From: Magnolia sinica
Taxonomy: Eukaryota; Streptophyta; Magnoliopsida; Magnoliales; Magnoliaceae
DNA length: 64,000 nucleotides
NCBI RefSeq assembly: GCF_029962835.1
Contig: NC_080588.1
Location: 47,661,001 to 47,725,000 of the forward strand
Direction: 5' to 3'
Position 1 is the stretch's first letter. Every line of letters starts with the position of its first letter. The notes below the pieces were generated by a model. It saw nothing but the letters and a program-made list of their open reading frames with translations. It was not told the origin of the DNA and did not search any database. The position numbers were made by a program, and so were the translations under genes. Shown here piece after piece: positions 11,096 to 21,990 of this stretch.

Positions 11096-13754
11096 TACCC
11101 TTGGTAAACAGGCATCCTTGCAATCGGAAGGTTGTTTTCCGGTCCGGTGTTGTCGGGGATTCAGAGGTATCTCCATCGACTTTCAAACTAAATCCCAAAA
11201 TCGAAGGTATGGATTGTTGCATGCGCGCAAATGACGTAGTATTTCCATGTCATAGAGCTTACATGAGATTAGATATCTTCTTCTATGAATATAAAGTGTT
11301 ACTAACAAGTTGGGTTTGGGTTTTTTCTTATGGGGCACTTGGTAAGTAGGAGTTGGGAATTTCCTTTGGTTATGGATTTTCTAAATTGTTTTACCAATGT
11401 ATGAAGACATGATTAATGTGAAGAAGGCTGTTATTTTTTAAATTTTTTCCACCATGATTTCCAGCAGGTGGAAATACAGAAATATCAATTATATATGTTT
11501 TTTACAATCCCTTTTTTCAAGGCTCGTTTTGGCAGGAAAGGTAATGAGAGATTGTAGTATATAGGTTTCTTAAAACAAATGTAGTAAGAATCCAATAGGT
11601 TTCTAACCAAAATCCCTTTTTATAAGAATCAATTTAGCACATATCCTACAAATTTCTGCCAATAACCACACCAAAAACACTAGGAAAAAAAAAGAAGGAT
11701 GAAATCTAAGATATGCCCCACCTGTTTCTGCCCCAAAATCACCTAAAGATTCTAACTTCCACTCCACCAAATATTAAATGAAATGAAATAGAGAGAGAGA
11801 GAGAACCTTCAAAGTTTTTTTATTTTTGTTTCCCTTCTACAACTGATTTAAATAATACCATCCAAAAAACCCATATTTCAAAACACAAGATAGAAAACCT
11901 CCAAAGACTAGATTTGTTCCCACCCACTCTACAAATCATATATCTAACAGATTTTCCATTTTGTTTATTTTTTCATAAAATTTCATCACTTATTAAAAGG
12001 AAAAACAATAAATGGTGTGTTAAATGGAAATAGGCTTCTTATTCTTAGAATAAAATCTGTTATTCATAAACTATAATCATCTCAAATAGAAGCTACCCCA
12101 TTTACATTTGTTGGGAAAAAGGATTAATGAGCCATATTAAACAATCACAACTCTTTTCATCAACCATTTCTTTTGTCAATGGAGCATTGTTTATGTTTGA
12201 CGACACCATTTATGGAGCAGAATTCATCCTTAGCCCCTCCCCAGATTCTTGCTATCACTTCCTATTTCCCTTCCTTGATCTGGTCACTTCGTTAGACAAC
12301 TTGTATTGGCTTTGTCAGATTCCTCATCTTTGTCCTTATTGATGTACCGTATAGGTTTCTGTTCTTCATTTTCTCTGTCCTTTATTTCAAGAACTCTTAA
12401 CTACTAGACCATGACCCCAGGTGCATCATTTGTTTAGGTAGGAAACCCCAATGCACTATTCATCTTCTTAAATTTGTGATTGTCTTCTTCAGAAAAATGA
12501 GAACAAGGAAAAAAAAAAGATACGACAAAAAAACACAAGAACGCTGAGAGTACATTTGACAATGAAAAAGCTTTGACACTATTATGAATATATCTTTGCT
12601 GAAATATTCAATTTGTTTGAGTACTCAATGACAACCTGATGGGTGACATTGTGTGATCATTTACCCGATTTTTGATTCTCAATAATGACCAAACAGACCA
12701 TAAGCACAAGAACCCTGGGACTCAAGATGAGTTAAAAGCATGTTTTTAAGACTTGGGCACAACCTGTCTAAGCCAACTCGGGCTTGGTTGAGTTCAATAC
12801 GGCTCAATACAGTGTCCCAAAAGCCTGGGTGGGCTCAGGTTGACTTGTACAAGTCATTACATACTAACAGCAATACGAGAAACAGGCGAGGTAGTTCGTA
12901 TTCAAACATGATAAATTTTAGATGTGTTCCTTTTTTTATTTTGGGGTAACTTCATTGTACTTGTTGCTGCAGAAAGTACAATAACCGAAGAAGTCATTCA
13001 ATACACAAATCCAAATAGTCAATTCTGAAATGTGTGAATATCATGGACCCTACTACAAATAGATTGTATCTTTTATTTTAATTCATGTTTTGATAGAATT
13101 TATTTTGAAATCATGCATATTGATGTTCTAAAATCATAATCAACACTCCAAGAATCTGAGGAATTCATCAACCAGATTAGTAATGGAGCGAACATTCAAA
13201 GGTAATTAAGGAAAACTTATCATAAGAATGTGAAAATGATTGCAATCAAGTTCAAAGCCAACTCTGGTGGATTATCTTCAATGATTGAACATAGGTCCAA
13301 TCCGAATGGTACTTCATGGGAGAGAAATGCTCCAATATTTACATTTGTAAGACATCATGACCCTCGTAATTGGGTACATTCAAATTCATTGAACCAGGTA
13401 GAGATCCAAAATGAGGCTCTGAATGAGGCACTCTACAAACAAGCAATGGGAACTGTTTCTGTCAATATCCTTCATTATCTTAATTTGAGCCATACTTACA
13501 GCCATCCTATGCCCGAAGATTAGTTGTTGAAATGAAAAACCATGGAATGAAAGTATCACATGACAAAGGTAGTGTTGGATATGTATTCTTTGTTTGAACA
13601 AACAATGCAGAAATCGAGTCACACAAGAATGTATAACTCTGTTTTCCAAAATAAACAGCTTATTTTCCAAAAAAAAATAGCATGTATTTTCCATTGCTAC
13701 ATTGGCCCAAATCAAGTACCTCAACAATTGCCTTATATATGTGAATATGTCTCA

Positions 13755-13815
<61 letters not shown>

Positions 13816-14770
13816 AATTTTTTTTTCTTTTGTGGGTGTCTTATTGACTCCATAGTTAAACAACATATGATAGAAAACAAAATCAATTAAAATTCAATTT
13901 TGACAAATCTTATTCTAATAGGCATGTCACTGTAACTAATGGGACAAAATATCTTTTTATTGGTAAACATCCTATGTTAAAATCACATGTTCTCTTTCAT
14001 TGCTGTTAATACTATATGTATCCAAATTTTTTATATCTTACCGTCTGTACTATTACTAAGTCTTCTAATTCATATGTCACTTTCATTCTTTCTCATTCTG
14101 TTATTAATTACCTCTAAATAAATAAGATAATTGGAGGAGATGAATGAGGAGGCTGGTCCATCATGTAGGGCCCAACTCAAAGTGTCAAAATCCCCCAAAA
14201 AATCACAATTGCTTAGGCAATCCATACATCTTAACAATGACCTTATTAATGGATCCATGTTGTTATAATTAAAATTGCTTAATTATAAATTTTTCACCAT
14301 CCATCATGTGGAGCCCACAATTTCAATCATATTCTCTTTGATAGGATGATCCTAACCATTCAGTCAATGAATTATAAATGTATGTTTCATCATGATTACA
14401 CTTAAATGGTTGGCCTTTAATATAATTGTTCACTATATGAACTCACATTACCTCTCCATTCCTCTAGTAATTGCTTTCAATGGAAGATCCTAACCATATG
14501 AGAATTGCTTACTAATGTATTAAATATACTAGAAAAGGCCTAAGAACCATGTGTATTGTCCATTGGGAGAGGCACATGTTCGATCCCATCACTATCAAAT
14601 ATTACTCCAATCATACTAGCTATCATATCAATGACTAAGAAATTGGTCACAAGATGGAAGAATTAACTACTCTGTGACTTGGATGTTTCATCCCATAAGG
14701 TAGACCATTGGTTTGGTGGTGTCACATGATGGAAGAATTAACTACTCCGTGACTTGCTTTAAGTATCTTA
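11096..14770 (+). other. Harbinger interior, no gene recognised
   Basis: I see no coding region with a known domain in this AT-rich stretch. The open frames at 12127-12342 and 13230-13523 have no recognisable family. A TC microsatellite lies at 13759-13813. A 27-bp near-identical repeat (atggaagaattaactactcY) occurs at about 14654 and 14729, just before the transposase. The sequence between 14150 and 14560 contains ggcccaactc and gtggagcccacaat words like those of the dispersed MITEs in this window. Confidence 0.5.
13759..13813. repeat. (TC)n microsatellite
   Basis: Uninterrupted TC dinucleotides. They produce artificial Ser-Leu and Arg-Glu open frames on the two strands. Confidence 0.95.
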
Positions 14771-14800
14771 GTGTCCGTAAGTGTAGGTGAGGTTTATAAG

Positions 14801-16178
14801 ATGGATAGCGACGATGAAGAAGAGATGGCCGAGACCGTGGTGGTGCTCACGGTGGCCGCATGTGTCGCTGTTATTGGGGAATATTATTGCCACTATATGT
14901 TAAGAGAACCGCCACGTCAAGGGGATGACGAGAGGGAAAGATTTATCAACTCTATCATTCGTGCAAGTGACGGGGACTGTATTACGCAATTGAGAACGAA
15001 ACGAGAAGGTTTCTTCTCATTATGTAACATGTTGTGTGATAGAATGCAACTATACGATACTCGTAACGTTAGTCTTGAGGAGCAATTAGTCATATTCCTC
15101 CATACAATTGGACATAATGTGAGTAATCGTGTGATAGGAAATAGGTTTATATGTTCAGGTGAAACCATAAGTCGTCACTTTCACCGTGTGCTTGATGCGA
15201 TAGTGTCTTTGTATCCTGAATTTGTTAAGCAGGTCAGTACTGATACCCCCGTCGAGATTCATTCAAATCCTTACTGGGCCACTTATTTCTAGGTACCATT
15301 TTCGATGTGAAGAAGGCTTTTCTGTTATTATTTTGAAGTAAGTTAATATTTATCATATTATCTTATAAGTGAAATTCGATATAATGCCGGATAGGATTGT
15401 GTTGGTGCAATAGACGGGACGCATATTCCTGGTCATGTGGAAGCATCCCAACACCTAGGATTTCGCAATAGGAAGGGCGTTGTGCCTCAAAATGTACTTG
15501 CTGCTTGTTCATTTGACATGACATTCTTATACATGCTAGTTGGATGGCAAGGTTCCGCTTCGGATGTACGGGTCCTACATAACGCTCTGATGCGAAGTGA
15601 TGATCCACTAATTGTCCCACACGGTAATTGTTTTATCATAAAAACCTAGCAATATTGTTCACCGTAACATCATTCTCAACACACTAACCCCCAAAACCAT
15701 AACTCTTATGCAATGTAGGAAAAATTTCATCGTCGACGCGGGATACGTTCACTCACCTGAATTCATGGCGCCTTACCACGGTGTTCGACATCACCTGCAT
15801 GAATATTAAACCAGGAGAGCACCCGTGAATAAGAAAGAGTTATTAAACTACCGACATGTGCTATTGTGAAACACAATTAAGCATTGTTTTGATGTAATGA
15901 AGGGTAAATTTCCTATTTTGAAGACAACTGCATAATATCCATTTGAAACACAGGTTAAGATTGTAGTAGCTTGTTGTGTACTACATAATTTCATTCATCA
16001 GGAAGATGAAAAGGAACAAGATTTAAACAATGTTGGTATACCCGTGGGGGATGTAGAGGGTAATCCTACACTAAATGAGGTATCAATAATGAATGAGCGA
16101 CAGTAGCTACTTCAAGTGACACAGCGAGAGAAAGAGACGTGGATCAAAGTTCGTGATCAAATTGCGGAACGCATGTGA
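14801..16178 (+). pseudogene. PIF/Harbinger DDE transposase, three exons, inactivated
   Basis: The start is MDSDDEEEM at 14801. Exon 1 (14801-15292) has the N-terminal helix-turn-helix-like part (VSLEEQLVIFLHTIGHNVSN, GETISRHFHRVL). Exon 2 (15395-15623) has the first catalytic Asp in AIDGTHIPGHV. Exon 3 (15719-16178) has the second Asp in FIVDAGYVHSPEFMAPYHG, then VVACCVLHNF. Both introns have GT-AG ends and keep frame. Exon 1 ends in TAG where the family has Lys before DCVGAIDGTH, and four more in-frame stops lie in exon 3. The Glu of the usual NVIER box is Lys (NTIKHCF). The protein would cut and join element ends, acting with the Myb-like protein. Confidence 0.9.
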
Positions 16179-16419
16179 ACAAACACCCAAATAAATAATA
16201 GGAATAGATAGGCTCCCTTTTTATTAAATGCATTGACTTATAGGATAGGCACATATATGTATAAGTGAATTATGGTCGAGTTGAACAATGTCATTTTGGA
16301 CTTACATATTCACTTGGTACGATTATTTAGTCTTTAAGTATTTCATATTTACTAGTAGAACTATGCACTTTACTCTATCTTCGGTTTATAACTGTTTGTT
16401 AATCCACACATTAGGTGAG
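16179..16419 (+). other. Spacer between the Harbinger transposase and Myb-like ORF
   Basis: AT-rich intergenic or intron sequence without a recognisable feature. A ttag acceptor-like site precedes the ATG at 16420. Confidence 0.4.
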
Positions 16420-17596
16420 ATGTCTAACAATTGGGTAAGTGGTACACCTACACCGACGCCGTCCCCAGTGATTCCTCAGTTCTCCTGATACGTTTTTCTC
16501 CACGCGAGAAGACTATAAAATCACTTGCTGAGCCTCTATCGTGAGAAGCCAAAATCAAACAGATCAGAACAATGGATCAAATATTGTTCGATACATTGCT
16601 TGAGCAAATAGCTTTAGACCGAAAGGCGGATAATGGATTTAAGAGAGAAGCATATCATACGGCTGTTGAGGAGGTGTCTAGGACGACTAAAATTTTGGTT
16701 AACTAACAAAACGTGCAAAATCGATTGCGGTATCATAAGCGAGAGTACAACGATGTGAAGGACATGCTGGCAGCAAGTGGTTTTGGGTGGGATAGCGAGT
16801 ATATGGTTGTCACGGCACCAAACAAGGTTTGGGAAGAGTACCTGAAGGTAAGGATCGCTCACAACCCCTTTCGTTGAATTTCTTTTGTTACATAAATCTC
16901 TCTTAATTATGTGTATTCGACTATTATCTACTTATCTAATCCCTTCCTTGTATATAATCACATCCGAGAGTAGAAAGAGTACGTGGGAAGCGGATAGAAC
17001 GATTGGACGATCTAGCAGTAATTGTAGGTTCAGACCATGCAACAGGCCGATACGCCCAAGGAAGCAGGAACATGGTCATGTATTCATCTCGTATTCAATG
17101 AGATCTGAATGAATTTTGGACTGACCTAGACGATGACACTAATGCACCTATCGATATTTGCGAGTAAAATCTCGGGGATTCGACTGGGGATTTTCGAGCT
17201 TCGAATGAAAGCCATAAGGCATCAGAAAATCGCTCATTCCGCAACACTCCCATTCGAGCATCTGAATCTGAGAGTAGTCGTGGTGGGAGTACGACAACGA
17301 AACGGATCCGTTCTACTCGTCCCTGTGACATCCTCGGCATATCTCTAAATGGAGTGGTAGAGGCAATGCAAAATTTTGGACTTGGTAAAGAGGTCAACCG
17401 TACTAGTAAAGTCCTAGATATCCTCAAGGAGGTTCAAGGACTGACCAACCTAGAGTTTATCGAGGTTGGTTAGCTTCTGACCAGGGATGAGAAGCTAGCC
17501 TCCTTTTTCATAAGTCTTCGACTAGAGTGGAGGGTTGATTGGTTAAAAAAAACTTTGTCTGATTTCAATAGTAATGTTGGTGGGGGTTCTACTTGA
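16420..17596 (+). pseudogene. Harbinger Myb/SANT-like DNA-binding ORF, inactivated
   Basis: A short open frame starts at 16420 (MSNNWVSGTPTPTP). The main conserved part begins with MDQILFDTLLEQIALDRKAD at 16572 and runs through GFKREAYHTAVEEV, RLRYHKREYNDVKDMLAASG and APNKVWEEYLK. It ends at a GT donor after 16847, giving a Myb/SANT-like (trihelix-type) fold. A TAA lies at 16704-16706. The middle (about 16960-17330) is badly shifted. The C-terminal part is readable from about 17345 (NGVVEAMQNFGLGKEVN) to the stop at 17594-17596. In this superfamily the second ORF binds element ends and helps transposase enter the nucleus. Confidence 0.8.
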
Positions 17597-17857
17597 TGGT
17601 TGAAACAACCTTATTTAGATTTCATCTTAGATAATCTCAATGAAGGATATGTAATAACTATATACTCATTTATGTTTCTGTTAGTGACCATTTTATTTTC
17701 CAATCTTTGGATATTTATATACTAAACCACATGCATGATATTTTGTTTGTGTGAAACTAATCTGCCATTGTCAGTACTATTCACTTTACATGCTTTCATA
17801 TTATGAATTATATAACATGCATTTTTTCATATCATCTTTATGTTTATGTGAATGCAG

Positions 17858-18228
17858 ATGGGTTCAAGTAAATATTACGTCGTAGTTAATAGTCGTCGAC
17901 CTGAAATATATATGTTTTGGGATGAGGCACGGTTGCATGTAGAAGGATACAGTGGTGCCAGACATTGATCCTTCAAATCATTCCAAGATGCGACTACATG
18001 GTAGAATTCTAACCATGCAAGTGCGAGTAGTGGGTCAATGATCCAGAGTTGTGGTGAGGTTGAGTCACCTACATATGCCACTCAATCAATCCAAGAAATT
18101 CCAAGATCTAGGTGTGCAAGAGTATCCAAACAGATGATACTCTCACGAATGACGGGGAAACAATGGTTGCATTAGTAATTGCCATCATTGTTACATTCTT
18201 CGTGTTATATATAATCATCAAGCTGTAG
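17858..18228 (+). pseudogene. RNase H1 N-terminal/viroplasmin-like domain ORF inside the Harbinger
   Basis: The ATG at 17858 follows a cag acceptor-like triplet. The first 45 codons read SKYYVVVNSRRPEIYMFWDE, then ARLHVEGYSGAR, a stop, then SFKSFQDATTW. This pattern (YYVV, RxPxIY, WxE, VxGYxGA, SFK) is that of the RNase H1 N-terminal hybrid-binding domain, also called the caulimovirus viroplasmin domain. After a Ser-rich spacer, a one-base frame change leads to MVALVIAIIVTFFVLYIIIK and a stop at 18226-18228, a hydrophobic C-terminal helix. Two in-frame stops and the shift make it a pseudogene. In RNase H1 this domain binds RNA-DNA hybrids. A role in transposition is unknown; it could be a captured host segment or an old independent insertion. 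Confidence 0.7.
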
Positions 18229-19300
18229 TTTCAGTGTTCCAGTACTTTTTCTCACTCTAATTTTGGTAGACATCAGATAATTAAATCCAGCAGGCTTTTT
18301 CAATGGCATGTATAACTGCAAGATACGAATACGTTTTAATTATCTCTAGATTTGCATGTATTTAATAGCACTGTTCTATTCCAGATGAATGTAACATTAG
18401 TTTTAATTTCCTGCATGCACTACAATTTTATAACCATCGTCCCATAATCTCTATGAGTATGAAGTTAACAACATTTCGTCCTGACACCTGAACACAAGTT
18501 CCCAAGGGCCAGGTATGATGCCTTCAAATTGTGATCAGATTAATGTATAACTCTATTTCTTTTGTGAACGCATGTGTAGGCAAGATTTATCATGGAGGGT
18601 AACTACCAGATTTTCAGAGTTGCGAGTGTTATATTGGTATGAATTTTCATTACCAATTTAGATTACAAGTCATCACATACTGACATCAATCGGACATGTA
18701 TAGGTAATAGTCAGTCCTAGTAAAAGAATATGCATTGTGCATATCTAAATGGGTTGATGTACGACGCTTCTCCTTCTCGAGGAATGATTTGCGTTCCAAC
18801 AAATTTCTTTTATTTGTAGTCGGGTCGTAATTGATTTGCTAAGCAGTTTGGCCATGAATGCCCTTGTTGTCAACCTCTTTCTACAGAAAGGTCATGCACC
18901 AAACAACTACGCAGGCTGTACTCCAACTCCGAGACTTGATTCCATAGGATTGTGTAAGTTCTATAGAATGGTTTGGAACATCTCATTTTATTTTTTTCCT
19001 TACAGATGATTACAAGGTGCATGAAAATGAGTTAGGATTTCATTATATTTTGTATTGGTTTTGTAGACAAACATTCATGTCTTTGGTTCATGATCCGTAA
19101 GGTACCTCCATCTTTCCGATCTATCACACTACATACACATTGTGGTCGACATGTAGAGGAGATTGGAGGAACATGACAGAAGAACCGAAGATATTTGGGT
19201 GATTTTTAAAAAATGAGGTTTTATGTTTTTTGCATGTAACTAAATCGTTAACTGTGGCTTATGTCTTTCAGTGGTAGCATCTCTATAATGAATGTAGTAT
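18229..19300 (+). other. Harbinger interior after the third ORF, no gene recognised
   Basis: About 1.1 kb with short AT-rich motifs and no open frame with a known domain. Exon-like pieces of a further Harbinger gene cannot be excluded. Confidence 0.4.
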
Positions 19301-19339
19301 ATTCGGTGTTTTTGGACACATGTTAACCGGTGTTTCAGG

Positions 19340-20140
19340 GTTGTGATCCACCCAATGTAGCTAATGGCTGCTGGTCGGTGTGGTGGACCCGACCATGATG
19401 TATAGCTTTCATCCATGACATCATTTTTTTTATTTAGATGGTTTCATGGTATGAGACCAATCTATGAAAATTTCAGATTCTGAAGTGGACCACGTAACAG
19501 GAAACCAACTCAAACGAGTGTTGGTGGTTACAACCCTTTAGGTGGGCCACATAAATTGGTTTTGATCTTCCTGTAGTTGATTTTTGTGAATCTTAGACTT
19601 TGGGCTTGATCAATATGTTGGATATCAAATTAGCGGTGACAGTGGGCCAGACGTTGAATTGACATCTGTCTCTCCATGTATAATCTTCTTTCCTGAACTG
19701 GGGCCCACAGCGAACCTGATGGGCTTATCCACGCCCTCCATCCATTTTTCTAGCTAGTTTGAGGCATTGCATATTAAACTTGACACATTTCAAAACCTCT
19801 ACTGGACCGTACCAGAGGAAATGGGAACAATGATTCCCACCGTTGATTTCTTCGTAGGACCCACGCATGAGATGTATTTGTCACCCAACGTTTTCTTAAG
19901 TTCTCGAAGATGTAGATGAAGGGGAAAAAAAAACCAATATCAGATTGATCAAAAACGTGGGTACCCCAGAAAACATACTCCACACAGAGTTCAATTAATA
20001 CTATATCTTGTGGTGTGGTCCACTTGATCTTTGGGTGTACTACAAGTTTTGATTGAACACATATTTGTATCTACTAAAATGGATGGACGGTGCTGATTGA
20101 ACATAAATCTCACCGTTGGTCCCACATATCAGCCATATAG
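19340..20140. repeat. Possible MITE remnants of the GGGCCCAC/GTGGTCCAC type
   Basis: The stretch carries the words of the dispersed element family found elsewhere in this window: gtggtggacccgacc, aagtggaccacgtaac, gtgggccacataa, catccattttt and ttgtggtgtggtccacttg. No clear terminal repeats were found, so the limits are approximate. It lies inside the right end of the Harbinger element. Confidence 0.4.
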
Positions 20141-20393
20141 TGGATAAAGTAAGTTGGACAGTTGTCTGCATCTGATATGCAGTTGAATCCCATCGGGTAT
20201 CCAAATAAAAGCTCTTTCGAAATCCCATGGGATGGTTGCAATCCCACAAAACCCAAACAAGGCCCAGCGGCGCATGGGATAAAGATTTACACCACAATCC
20301 GTCAACAATACCCTACTCGTCATAAATGCATGGGATGGTCGTAATTCCATCCCATGTAATCCGTCGTAACTCACGCGCCCAAACATAGCCTTA

Positions 20394-21430
20394 AAAATTC
20401 AGCCAGCCTAACTTTAGGTTCGGGTAGCCTAACTTGGAGTTCAGCCAACTCGAGAAAAGTTCGGGTCAAATTCCAGCAAAGGATGCTCGGATTTTCGAGA
20501 GAATTCGGCTAGTTGAATTTTGCCTTAAGCCAACCAAATTTGGACAAATCTTATCCTGCGCAATCCAATAGCTGTTAAAATATAATCATTGAAATCCGAT
20601 TAGTCGAACCTATACTTAGACTAGCCAAATTTTCAAATCTTTTAGCTATAAATAGAGGCCTTCTCTCATTCATTTTTCACTCAAAATCTTCTACAAGTAA
20701 GAGAGAAGCTTAAGTCCTCATCAAGCTATTTGTACAGTATTTATAAATTTATTTAAGCTTATTCAATTCTCTTTCTCAAGCAAATCTTAAATACATTTTT
20801 ACAGAGTAGTCTATACGCCACTTGAGAATCAAGAGAATTGAATATGTAGCATTAGGGTTTTCATTTCCTAAAATATTTTAGATCCCTATATTCTTTCTGG
20901 TTGAGCAAATACTGCATCCTCTAAACTCAAGAAAAAAAAATCATTGTTACAAGCTTTGACTGCATCTTCGAATCATCATTTGAAGATAAGTACATTGTCT
21001 ATTACTTTATTTTATTTTGGATTTTATGAGATAGTCCAAAAATCTCTATGGGTTGATTTGTGAATCTGTGATAGCCCGTGAAAATCACAAAGGGAATTTT
21101 ATTGTGGTGAGCCCGTGAAAATTACAAGAATTGTATAAGGTTGTTAAGGTGAACCTATGAAAACATGAAATAGTGAAAGCACCGAACCACTATAACCCCT
21201 TGTGTATTGGTTGTGATTGTTTTATTTGATTATTTGTCTCTTTCTTGTTTGAAAGGTTGATTTCAAAAACGCCATGGAATAAGGTTGTCTTGCCTAAAAT
21301 TTTAGGTAAAGGTTGTCCTACGAATTATTTGGAGTCAAGGTTTCAATTCTTTGTATAATTGAGATTATTTATTTATTTATTCATTCCACATTATCTCGAA
21401 GAATTGGGTATTGTCCTATTCACCCCCCAA
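20394..21430 (+). mobile_element. Right part of the Copia-type LTR, with promoter
   Basis: The sequence after the Harbinger right end resumes the motifs of 1-479. It contains TATAAATAG (20647-20655), a polyadenylation-rich stretch, repeated cccgtgaaaatcacaa-like words at 21078 and 21109, then gaaccactataaccccttgt. It ends near gtcctattcacccccc (21411-21426). These are the usual landmarks of a plant Copia LTR. It abuts a gypsy gag fragment of opposite strand rather than a Copia primer site, so it may be a solo LTR. Confidence 0.55.
20647..20655 (+). promoter_or_regulatory. TATA box of the Copia-type LTR
   Basis: TATAAATAG followed about 30 bp later by a pyrimidine-rich stretch (ctctcattcatttttcactc), consistent with an LTR polymerase II start. 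Confidence 0.5.
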
Positions 21431-21990
21431 GACATCGATAGCTCATCTTTCACATATATGTCAACAAACTCCGTACCTATGAATTTCTTATGAAGCTTAT
21501 ATTTCAGTCCGTCTTGTGTGGGCTGCACAAATTCGGCCTTAATCATGACTACTTTACAATGGCTCTTCGCCTGCTTAAACTGCATAATATAACTCTCGCA
21601 TGATTCCCCTGACAACTGTTAAAATCGCGCAAGATCGACCATGGTAATCTCCCTGTTTCTAAAGAGGAATTGAGCGTGGAATTTCTCCTCCAACTCTTGT
21701 TAAGTATGCATCGAGAATGGCAGTAAGTTTGAGTACCAAGTGAAAGCCATTGTGGTCAATGAGTGACCGAATAACTGTAACTTGTAATAATAATAGTTGG
21801 TCAATTCACCACACTGCATCGTGAACCGGCTGACGTGCTCAATCGTCGACTGAACAAGCTTGCCCGAGAACAAGGCAAAATTCGATCGATAATTTCTCGG
21901 TAGAATTGGATTTACAACTCCAATTCGAACCGAACAACAATGACCCCAAGCGCTAAGATAGGCAGACACGTAGTGTATGACCGAGGTCTG
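21431..21990 (-). pseudogene. Ty3/gypsy gag fragment
   Basis: Minus-strand frames at 21700-21969 and 21391-21615 form one gag domain. The first has EHVSRFTMQCGELTNYY, KLQLFGHSLTTMAFTWY. After a break comes SGESCESYIMQFKQAKSHCK, then FVQPTQDGLKYKLHKKF and GTEFVDIY. This is the plant gypsy gag pattern (HVxRF, AFTWY, hydrophobic KF-GxEF). It has stops between the two parts and no zinc knuckle or pol downstream, because the Copia-type LTR begins there. The gag would have formed the particle of a retrotransposon different from the Athila. Confidence 0.75.

Larger units (their letters stand above)
480..20390 (+). mobile_element. PIF/Harbinger DNA transposon, large, carrying a nested Athila
   Basis: Imperfect terminal inverted repeats bound the element. 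The left end starts GGCCGTGTTTAGGCGTGTGA at 480, and the right end read on the minus strand starts GGCTATGTTTGGGCGCGTGA at 20390; both continue into GTTACGRYGGATTA. The GGSNNTGTTTGG-like ends, a flanking trinucleotide (TTG left, TTA right; the family duplicates TTA/TAA), a DDE transposase and a Myb/SANT-like ORF identify PIF/Harbinger. Without the Athila insert it is about 9.7 kb, which is long for this superfamily. The genes are on the plus strand and all contain stops, so the copy is not autonomous. The end coordinates are firm to a few bases; the target duplication is imperfect. Confidence 0.8.

Noticed and set aside
13660..13890. Ser-Leu and Arg-Glu repeat proteins around a TC run
   Set aside because: Artefacts of the TC microsatellite; no domain on either side.
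20190..20390. A separate Tourist MITE at the right Harbinger end
   Set aside because: A GGGCCTTGTTTGGG-like word occurs on the minus strand near 20257, but no partner end or duplication was found. It may just be subterminal Harbinger sequence.
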